Assembly: GCF_031760065.1 (NCBI RefSeq)
Contig: NZ_CP134500.1
Span: 558,001-622,000, forward strand
Reading direction: 5' to 3'
From: Streptomyces durocortorensis
GTDB taxonomy: Bacteria; Actinomycetota; Actinomycetes; Streptomycetales; Streptomycetaceae
Length of the DNA stretch: 64,000 nt
Every line of letters starts with the position of its first letter. Within the stretch, counting starts at the first letter, position 1. The position numbers and the translations under genes were made by a program. The notes under the pieces were generated by a model that was not told where the DNA came from, did no database searches, and saw nothing but the letters and a program-made list of their open reading frames with translations. Below, piece after piece: positions 57,480 through 64,000 of this stretch.

Positions 57480-58400
57480 TCGCTCGACTCGGCCGGGGCT
57501 TCGGCGACGCCCGGCATGTCCCGCCCGTGAACGCGTCGATCTCTCGACGGGCCACACGCGTCATGAGGATGTAGCCGCTCACCAAGTGCAGGGTGCGGGG
57601 CGAGGTGATCCGCCGCCCCCACCTGACCAGGAAGGCGAAGTGTGCGGAGTCGACCCGCAGCAGGTCGGGTTGGCGGATCTCCAGCTCGTCGAGGGCTTCG
57701 ACGAGCTGCCATTCGGGCGTGGCGTCAGGTCGTGGGCCACGGACGGCACCACGGTTCTGTCCGTGAGCATCCGGTCCTCAAGGGTCGAGAGTCCTGTCGC
57801 ACATTCCACGTCCGAGCAGCTCGGTGGGCGAACCGGCCTGACTTGGGCCTGCTGCCGGGACACCAGAGACCGTCGAAGCGACGGTTGACCGCGAGGGCCG
57901 TCGCCCGCCGACGCGCCGGGTCGTACGAGAGCTGGGCGCTGTTGAGACGGTCGCCGGACGTCCCGGAGCTCTGGAACCGCATGACGTGAGGCGAGTTGAG
58001 GGTGCGCCCCGGGGCCAGCGCCCCCGCGGGGAAGTTGCGCCGGTAGTCCGCCTTCGACCTCGGCAGAGTCCGCAGCAGGTCGTCCGCGTTCTGGATGTCG
58101 CCCGGGCAGAGGCCGTTGTCCTCCATGTGTTGACGAAGAGGGGCCGCATTTTCGAGGCCGTCCCTGCCGGTGCGCGCGGCGAGCTGGGGCACGACGTCGG
58201 CCACGCGGCGGCGGATCGCCGCGACCGCTTCGGCATCCGAGGCCGCCCGCGCGATCGCCGGTCCGCCAGGGACAGCGGAAGGCCGTGGGAGACGTTCGCC
58301 TACACCACCCGCAGGAACGCCATGGTGGTACCGCGCGTCCTTCTCCCGATTCGCCGGAGCGTACGGCGAATCGGCGGCCACGCCCAGGACGATCTTGATC
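57480..58400 (-). pseudogene. PaaK-like acyl-CoA ligase, frameshifted and truncated
   Basis: Minus-strand pieces in three frames form one family: SKADYRRNFPAGALAPGRTL, then RFQSSGTSGDRLNSAQLSYD (the Ser/Gly AMP-binding P-loop). Next come PSCSDVECATGLSTLEDRML in a second frame, and TPEWQLVEALDELEIRQPDL with LRVDSAHFAFLVRWGRRITS in a third. The C-terminal adenylate domain is absent. There are at least two single-base shifts (about 57820 and 57735). It would have activated an aromatic or carboxylic acid to its CoA thioester. Confidence 0.75.
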
Positions 58401-58407
58401 GGCTTGA

Positions 58408-58830
58408 TCAGCCCAGGAAGCTCAACCGCACTTGACGGTCGGCATTGTCCTTGTTGGTGTCCACCAGACACACCGACTGCCACGTCCCCAGCTCCAGCCG
58501 CCCCCCGATCACCGGCAGGGTGGCGTGGGGCGGGACGAGGGCGGGGAGTACGTGATCTCGGCCGTGGCCCGGGCTGCCGTGGCGGTGTTGCCAGCGGTCG
58601 TCCGCCGGGAGCAGGTGGTGGAGGGCGGACAGGAGGTCGTCGTCGCTGCCCGCGCCCGTCTCCAGGACGGCGATGCCCGCGGTGGCGTGGGGGACGAAGA
58701 TGTTCAGCAGGCCGTCCCGACCGGCTGACGAACGGGTGAGAAAGGCCTCACAGTCCCTGGTCAGGTCCGTGACGGTCTCGGCCGTACCCGTGGTGATGTT
58801 CAGGACGGTGGTGGTGAAGGAATCGGACAT
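58408..58830 (-). CDS. YjbQ-family protein (UPF0047)
   Basis: 140 residues from ATG 58830 (GGAGG upstream). It has the compact YjbQ beta fold with the metal/phosphate site residues: NIFVPHATAGIAVLE, HRHGSPGHGRDHVLPALVPP and LELGTWQSVCLVDTN. Some members show weak thiamine-phosphate synthase activity; the true role is unsettled. Intact and in a good context. Confidence 0.88.
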   Translation of the reverse strand: MSDSFTTTVLNITTGTAETVTDLTRDCEAFLTRSSAGRDGLLNIFVPHATAGIAVLETGAGSDDDLLSALHHLLPADDRWQHRHGSPGHGRDHVLPALVPPHATLPVIGGRLELGTWQSVCLVDTNKDNADRQVRLSFLG

Positions 58831-59406
58831 GCCTCCATCTTCTCTCCCCCGAGCGAGATGACGCGTCCACGCTCCGAGACACCATTCCGTGTCCCAACCG
58901 GATGGCTGCGTTCAGCGCCATGTTCCGATCGGCTCGCTCGCCTCGCGCGGTCACATCGACCTGCCGCCGGAGGCGTCCGCCACGTGCTGCCACGGCTGCT
59001 GACGTTCTCTCAGCGCCCTTCGCGCATTCTCTGACCGAGTCTGCCGCCCGCTTCGCCTCCACGGCCGTGCCTTCCGCCTTGCGCGCCGTTGTGAGCTGCT
59101 TCTTCCTGCCGGTCTCCCGATCCGTTCGGTTCGGCGGGGCTCCTGCTGCCCGGACCTCCGGGCCAATGCGCAGCGGTCGCCGTGAGGCGCGGACGGGCAC
59201 CGAGCCGTGTCACCGTCCTCGATCGCCGCCTCCGTAGGCCCTCCCTTGAAGCCTCCATGGCCGTCAGTCACGCACCATCCGGCCTGTCCGCCGCTCCCAA
59301 CAAGGCCCCAGCACCCGAAAGCCCTGCGCCACCCGGTCTGGAGCCGATCGTCCCGGCATCCGAACGCCGAGCGTGGCTGCGGTCCGTGCCCCGGTGGGTG
59401 CGGCGC
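58831..59406. other. gene-free stretch
   Basis: About 575 bases without a recognisable coding frame. It probably contains eroded upstream parts of the ssu remnant that follows. Confidence 0.35.
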
Positions 59407-59815
59407 ACCGTCCCCCGGGACAAGGGCAGGTCCATCGCCGTCGCGCAGAGCACTTCGGCCCGCTTCCGGCCGGTCGCCTCGCTCGACAAGGCGGGGATCG
59501 GGATCAAGGACGTGAAGCTGAACCACCTCCAGCACGCCGCCGCGCGCGCCGCGTGCAGCCGGTGCAAGGTCGACGCCTGGGCGATCTGGGACCCGTACAC
59601 CTCGCGGATCCTGGGTACGGCGGACGCCCGGGGTGCTGACGACCGGCGAGGGCGTCGTCAACGGGCTCGGCTTCCGGGCCACTTCGCCCGCATCGCTCAA
59701 GGACCGCAAGGAGGCGCGGGCCATCGGTGGCCTGCTCGTCCGGCTGGAGCGGGCCCAGAAGTGGGTCTTCGAGCACCCGGAGGAGCGGGCGATGGCCGTA
59801 CCCTCGTCGACCGGC
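59407..59815 (+). pseudogene. sulfonate-binding protein (SsuA-like) remnant
   Basis: DKGRSIAVAQSTSARFRPVA, then SLDKAGIGIKDVKLNHLQ, VDAWAIWDPYTSRIL and, in the next frame, LTTGEGVVNGLGFRATSPAS with RAQKWVFEHPEE. These are the middle and late parts of aliphatic-sulfonate binding proteins. A shift lies at about 59628. Both ends are missing and the 3' end runs directly into SsuD sequence. Confidence 0.7.
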
Positions 59816-59817
59816 CC

Positions 59818-60640
59818 GCCTACACCGACGGCGGCCTCAAGCGCGACCGGCTCACCCCGGTGAGCGGAGTGCGCGCCCCGGACATCGACTATCTGGACCA
59901 GATCGCCGAGGCCGCCGAACAGCTGGGCCTCGCGGCCGTGTTGACGCCCGCCGGCACCTGGTGCGAGGACGCCTGGCCGACCACGGTGGCGCTCGCGCAG
60001 CACACCGAGCGGCTGAAGTTCCTGGTGACCTTCCGGCCCGGGGCCATCTCACCCGTGCCCCCCCACAGATGGCCGCCACCTATCGGCGGATCACCCGGGG
60101 GCGACTGCTGCTCAACGTGGTGACCGGGGCGGCTCGACCGAGCAGCGGCGGTTCGGGGGCCGTCTCGACCACGACCGGCGTTGCGCGCGCACCACGGAGT
60201 TCCTGTCGGTGGTGCGGGGCGCGTGGAGCGGGCAGCCGTACGACTTCGACGGCGAGCACTACCGGGTGCAGGGCGGGCTGACCACACTGCCGCCGGATCC
60301 GCTGCCGGAGACCTTCTTCGGCGGTTCTTCGGCGGCCGCGGGGCCGGTGACCGCCGCGCACGCGGATGTCCATCCGCCCTGTGGCGAGCCGCCCGCCGCC
60401 GCGAAGAAGAAGATCGCATGGATTCGCGGACTGGCCGAGGAGCAGAGGTGTGCGGCAGCCCACCGTTTCGCGGGACTCCTCGCGCGAAATGGTGTGGGCC
60501 ACCACCGACCGGCACGCCCGCGCTGGCGCGAAGGTGGCTGCTGTCGACCGTTCCGGCGTCGCCGCTGCTCGGCGGGGCCAGTGGCGGCTCCGAGGGGCTG
60601 TCGCCGGTTCCGGGCAGGGCGGCGCTGCTGGTCGCTGGAG
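59818..60640 (+). pseudogene. FMNH2-dependent alkanesulfonate monooxygenase (SsuD-like) remnant
   Basis: Luciferase-like fold pieces in three frames: DYLDQIAEAAEQLGLAAVLT, PAGTWCEDAWPTTVALAQHT and ERLKFLVTFRPGAISP; then QMAATYRRITRGRLLLNVVT; then WSGQPYDFDGEHYRVQGGLT with FFGGSSAAAGPV; and finally VSRDSSREMVWATTDR. At least three frameshifts. It belonged with SsuA in organosulfur use. Confidence 0.75.
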
Positions 60641-60738
60641 GGCGTTGAGTTCCGCGGCGATGCGGGGGCGGCGGGCCTCACGAGGGTGCTGGTCGGGCGC
60701 TCGGGAAGATCCCGGGCGCCCGGCGAGTTAGTAGAAGC

Positions 60739-61851
60739 GTGAACAATTATGGGGTGCGCGAGCTGGACGTGGTCGTGATCGGCGCGGGTCAGGCGGGGCT
60801 GTCCGCCGCCTTTCATCTGCGCCGTGCCGGGCTGGAGCCGGACGACGGCTTCGTCGTGCTGGACCACGCGCCCCGGCCGGGGGGCGCATGGCAGTTCCGC
60901 TGGCCCTCACTGACGTACGGCAAGGTCCATGGGATGCACGCGCTGCCGGGCATGGAACTGACCGGCGCGGACCCCGACCGGCCCTCGTCGGAGGTGATCG
61001 GCGCGTACTTCGCCGCGTACGAGGAGCGCTTCGGTCTGCGGGTGCACCGGCCGGTCGAGGTGAGCGCCGTACGGGAGGGGCCCGGCGGGCGGTTGCTCGT
61101 GGAGACGTCCGAGGGGACGTACGCCCCGCGGGCCCTGATCAACGCGACCGGCACCTGGGACCGTCCGTTCTGGCCGCGCTACCCGGGCCAGGAGACCTTC
61201 CGGGGGCGGCAGTTGCACACGGTGAACTATCCGGGGCCGGAGGAGTTCGCGGGGCAGCGGGTCCTGGTGGTCGGGGGCGGCGCGTCCGGTACGCAGCATC
61301 TGATGGAGATCGCCGGGCACGCGGCCGCCACCTTCTGGGTGACCCGCAGCGAACCGGTCTTCCGCGAGGGGCCGTTCACCGAGGAGTGGGGGCGGTCGGC
61401 CGTGGCGATGGTGGAGGAGCGGGTACGCAACGGGCTACCGCCGCGCAGTGTCGTCAGCGTGACCGGGCTCCCCGTCACCGACGCGGTACGGCGCGCCCGT
61501 GAGCAGGGGGTGCTGGACCGGCTGCCGATGTTCGACCGGATCACCCCGTCCGGGGCGGAGTGGGACGACGGCCGGAGCGTCGAGGCGGACGTGATCCTGT
61601 GGGCCACCGGGTTCCGGCCCGCAGTCGACCATCTGGCGCCGCTGCGGCTGCGCGAGCCGGGCGGCGGTATCCGGGCCGAGGACACCCGTGCGGTACGCGA
61701 CCGGCGCGTCCACCTGGTCGGGTACGGGCCGTCCGCCAGCACCATCGGCGCCAATCGCGCGGGGCGCACCGCCGTCCGGTCGGTCATGCGGCTGCTGGAG
61801 GAGGCCGGCCGCCGGCGGAATGCGGAGAGGGCCGGGGCGGTGGCTCCCTGA
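60739..61851 (+). CDS. FAD-dependent oxidoreductase, flavin-monooxygenase (CzcO) type
   Basis: 370 residues from GTG 60739 (weak ribosome site). FAD motif VVIGAGQAGLSAAFHLRRAG; NADP motif VLVVGGGASGTQHL at about 172; conserved ATG motif ILWATGFRP near 290. Relatives are putative flavoprotein monooxygenases or disulfide reductases with unknown substrates. It converges with mltG, only 12 nt between stops. Intact, in contrast to the decayed genes before it. Confidence 0.85.
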   Translation: MNNYGVRELDVVVIGAGQAGLSAAFHLRRAGLEPDDGFVVLDHAPRPGGAWQFRWPSLTYGKVHGMHALPGMELTGADPDRPSSEVIGAYFAAYEERFGLRVHRPVEVSAVREGPGGRLLVETSEGTYAPRALINATGTWDRPFWPRYPGQETFRGRQLHTVNYPGPEEFAGQRVLVVGGGASGTQHLMEIAGHAAATFWVTRSEPVFREGPFTEEWGRSAVAMVEERVRNGLPPRSVVSVTGLPVTDAVRRAREQGVLDRLPMFDRITPSGAEWDDGRSVEADVILWATGFRPAVDHLAPLRLREPGGGIRAEDTRAVRDRRVHLVGYGPSASTIGANRAGRTAVRSVMRLLEEAGRRRNAERAGAVAP

Positions 61852-61863
61852 CGGTCGCCGCCG

Positions 61864-62730
61864 TCAGCTCGTCGTGGCGGCCCGGCGGTTGGCGTTGAAT
61901 TCCGCCACGTTCTTGAGCTGCTCGTCATAGCTGTCGGTGAACCGGGTGTCCCCGGGCCCGACCGTGACGAAATACAGCCAGGGGCCGGGGGTGGGACTGA
62001 TGGCCGCCTTCAGGGCCTCCTCCCCCGGGTTGCCGATGGGCGTCGGCGGCAACCCCTTGCGCTCGTAGCTGTTGTACGGGCTGTCGATGCGGGTGTCGTC
62101 GGCGCTGGTGTCCAGCGTGGAGCGCTTCAGGGCGTAGTTGAGGGTGGAGTCCATCTGCAAGGGCATGTCCCTGAGCAGCCGGTTGTAGACGACCCGGGCC
62201 ACCTTGCCCATGTCGGATGCGGTGTCGGCCTCGGCCTGGACGATGCTGGCGATCGTGACCGTGTCGTAGACGGAGACGTTGTTGCGCTGGGATCCGGCGG
62301 TGACCTGGTCCGCCGCGAAGTGCTTGCGGGCGGTGTCCGCCATGTAGCGCAGCAGCCCGGCGGGGGTGGTCGTGGCGTCGAGTGGATACGTAGCCGGGAA
62401 GAGGTACCCCTCGGGGTTGCCCTCGGCCTGGTCGGGGAGAGCCAGGTCGACCGTCGACGCGGCCTTCCTCGTGCTGCCGGGCTTCAGGTCGAGCGCCTGG
62501 TCGACGGCTTCGTACACCTGGGAGGCGCGACGGCCCTCGGGGATCATCAGGGTGCTCGGCCGCCGCGTCTCCTGCTGCTTCCCCTTGTCCGGTCCGATGA
62601 GGGACAGCGGGATCAGGACGGCGGCCGACACGACGAGCAGGGCCCCGAGGACGAGGACCACCCTTCCTCGGCGCGTCGGGCGGAGTCTGCGGCGGGGGCG
62701 GGGGCGGGCGTCCGGGGACTCGTTCACCAT
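61864..62730 (-). CDS. endolytic transglycosylase MltG-like protein
   Basis: 288 residues. Cytoplasmic Arg-rich tail (1-22), one membrane helix (about 24-45), then an extracellular YceG/MltG domain: PSTLMIPEGRRASQVYEAVD (LysM-like), PEGYLFPATYPL and SIVQAEADTASDMGKVARVV with the catalytic Glu (VQAEA). The ending reads TPIGNPGEEALKAAISPT. It cleaves nascent peptidoglycan at the membrane. Shorter than typical streptomycete MltG, so likely a second, simplified copy. Confidence 0.85.
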   Translation of the reverse strand: MVNESPDARPRPRRRLRPTRRGRVVLVLGALLVVSAAVLIPLSLIGPDKGKQQETRRPSTLMIPEGRRASQVYEAVDQALDLKPGSTRKAASTVDLALPDQAEGNPEGYLFPATYPLDATTTPAGLLRYMADTARKHFAADQVTAGSQRNNVSVYDTVTIASIVQAEADTASDMGKVARVVYNRLLRDMPLQMDSTLNYALKRSTLDTSADDTRIDSPYNSYERKGLPPTPIGNPGEEALKAAISPTPGPWLYFVTVGPGDTRFTDSYDEQLKNVAEFNANRRAATTS

Positions 62731-62999
62731 GCGGGCACGTTAACCCGGGGTGTGGGCTGCGTCCGGTAGCCCGACCACGGCGTCGGCTCGGGCGACACGA
62801 ACGCCGTACGGCACAGCCAGAACAAACGAGCACCAGAACACACGAACAAGGGATCGGATGTTCGCTGGAACGCGTGATCGTCAGGGGATTCGTTGCTCTT
62901 CACTCGTCCGGGGCGCAATGATTGCAGAGCGCAGTCAACGGGCTGCAGACCGCTACTGCGCAGTCCCACCGATGCACCACGTCCAAGGAGAAAGACCAG

Positions 63000-63059
63000 A
63001 TGAACTTCCTGACCAACCTGCTGGCCGGCGTCGTCCACTTCGTGGGTTGGCTCGTCTGA
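63000..63059 (+). CDS. 19-residue hydrophobic peptide
   Basis: A 19-codon ORF (MNFLTNLLAGVVHFVGWLV) with a strong AAGGAGA site 8 nt before the ATG and a hairpin terminator 14 nt after the stop, so it looks like a complete tiny transcription unit. The whole peptide could span a membrane. It resembles small membrane-peptide genes, which include regulatory peptides and type I toxins, but I cannot assign a family. Confidence 0.55.
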   Translation: MNFLTNLLAGVVHFVGWLV

Positions 63060-63072
63060 CCATAGCTCCGCC

Positions 63073-63112
63073 CGGCGCCGTCGCTCCCCGTCCCACGGGA
63101 GCGGCGGCGCCG
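63073..63112. terminator. hairpin after the small peptide gene
   Basis: 16-bp stem with a single mismatch (63073-63088 with 63097-63112), 8-nt loop, immediately downstream of the peptide gene. Confidence 0.7.
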
Positions 63113-63148
63113 CTGCGTCACCGGCGGCCGGAGCCCCCGTGGAGCCGC

Positions 63149-63489
63149 CTACGGTGCGGGCGGTCCGGCGAAGGGCGGCAGCGCGGTGAACTCGGGCGCC
63201 ACCGTCACGACCTGCGCGAGCACGTCGAGCGTCCGGCGGACCCGGGTGAGCGGGTGGTCGGGGAACTCCGCGTCCCACTGGGCGTGGTCCGCCGCGTGGA
63301 AGGGCAGGCCGCCTGCGCGGTGAAGTGGGTGAGGCGGTGCCGCAGGGACGGGCCGTCTTCGAGCGCGGCGGGCAGGTCCGGCGGCAGGTCGAAGTAGTGC
63401 AGCGACAGCACATCGCCGTGGTCGTTCAGCCAGGTGTCCGTGTCCACTGTGCGGTAGCCGGGAAGTTCCACCCCGAGGAGAGCTCTCAT
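63149..63489 (-). pseudogene. small conserved protein with a frameshift
   Basis: Start MRALLGVELPGYRTVDTDTW, then LSLHYFDLPPDLPAALEDGP and SLRHRLTHFTAQ. After a one-base shift near 63310 it continues AGGLPFHAADHAQWDAEFPD, VRRTLDVLAQVVTVAPEF. Joined, this is a plausible 113-residue protein, but the family is unknown to me. It may be a sequencing error rather than a true mutation. Confidence 0.5.
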
Positions 63490-63555
63490 GCGCGGCGATC
63501 ATGCCGTACTCGCGCCGCGCCGGTCACCTCAGGGGCCGCTGGGGCGCGGCGGTGT

Positions 63556-64000
63556 TCAGGTGACCTGTATCGGAGCCCGGTGGGCGTCGCGGCGGATCAG
63601 TTCCGCGTAGCGGCCGTCCCGCTCCAGCAGCTCCTCGTGCGTGCCCCGCTCGGCGACCCGGCCGCCGTCCAGCACCACGATCTGGTCCGCGTCGCGGACG
63701 GTGGAGAGGCGGTGCGCGATGGTGAGGGTGGTGCGTCCGGCGGACAAAGCCTCGATGGCTTCCTGCACGGCGTGTTCCGTACGGGTGTCGAGCGCGCTGG
63801 TCGCCTCGTCGAGGATCAGCACCGGCGGGTCGCGCAGGATGGTGCGGGCGATGGCCAGGCGCTGCTTCTCGCCGCCCGAGAACCGGTATCCGCGCTCACC
63901 GACCAGGGTGTCGTAGCCGTCGGGCAGGGAGGCGATGTGGTCGTGGATCTGTGCGGCGCGGGCGGCGGCCACGAGCTCCTCGTCGGTGGCGTCCGGCTTG
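63556..64000 (-). CDS. ABC exporter ATPase, C-terminal part (runs off the right edge)
   Basis: 148 codons visible, open to the window edge. It has signature [18 protein letters not shown], Walker [15 protein letters not shown]-loop TIAHRLST and the usual tail [20 protein letters not shown]. The pattern matches fused permease-ATPase exporters (MsbA/MdlB type). Membrane domain and Walker A lie outside the window. Confidence 0.9.
   Translation of the reverse strand, partial: KPDATDEELVAAARAAQIHDHIASLPDGYDTLVGERGYRFSGGEKQRLAIARTILRDPPVLILDEATSALDTRTEHAVQEAIEALSAGRTTLTIAHRLSTVRDADQIVVLDGGRVAERGTHEELLERDGRYAELIRRDAHRAPIQVT

Overview
The window looks like a piece of a Streptomyces (or close relative) chromosome. 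It is very GC-rich, uses GTG starts freely, has many ATGA/GTGA coupled starts, and encodes typical streptomycete families (GAF-ANTAR regulators, SigB/F-type sigma factor, tandem universal stress proteins, MltG, YjbQ). Species cannot be named from the sequence alone.

Layout. 1-3.1 kb: 3'-truncated (by the window edge) dxs and a dead IS5-type transposase. 3.1-10 kb: stress-regulator block, all on the minus strand: SigB/F/G-type sigma factor, two translationally coupled GAF-ANTAR proteins, a STAS protein, a sigma-like protein, a membrane fatty-acid desaturase, a small ANTAR protein and a membrane protein. 10.5-40.1 kb: a large hypoxia/dormancy island. It holds seven universal stress proteins (USPs), a KhtTU-like antiporter pair, a cyclic-nucleotide-binding protein, alcohol dehydrogenase, a ribosome-hibernation factor, a DoxX protein, a DevS/DevR-like two-component system, PflA/PflB, an Acg-type nitroreductase (plus a dead paralogue), flavohaemoprotein, a PPOX-fold protein, a CBS-BON protein and AdhE. 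In between lie remnants of a P-type ATPase, CHRD protein, class F sortase, CBS protein and NarK. The gene content mirrors the mycobacterial DosR regulon and the OsdKR region of S. coelicolor.

The most informative signal is a 16-bp palindromic element, about GGGGCC-GAYC-GGYCCC, in front of most of these genes. It is often in pairs exactly 20 bp apart and is the likely binding site of the response regulator encoded at 27.7-28.4 kb.

41-57 kb: pentose/hexose utilisation. A ChvE-MmsA-MmsB type importer, araBDA, a LacI-family regulator and a YtfQRT-YjfF type importer are tied together by LacI-type operators (core AGCG/CGCT). Broken galactose mutarotase and probable arabinofuranosidase pieces lie at the edge. 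57-64 kb: a decaying zone (PaaK-like ligase, SsuA and SsuD remnants) mixed with intact yjbQ, an FAD oxidoreductase, mltG, a 19-codon membrane peptide gene and the end of an ABC exporter running off the right edge.

How it fits together: under oxygen limitation the haem-type sensor kinase would phosphorylate its regulator. That would switch on fermentation (Pfl, AdhE, AdhP), NO/redox defence (Hmp, nitroreductase), ribosome hibernation and the USP set. The arabinose block feeds sugar into the pentose phosphate pathway through araBAD.
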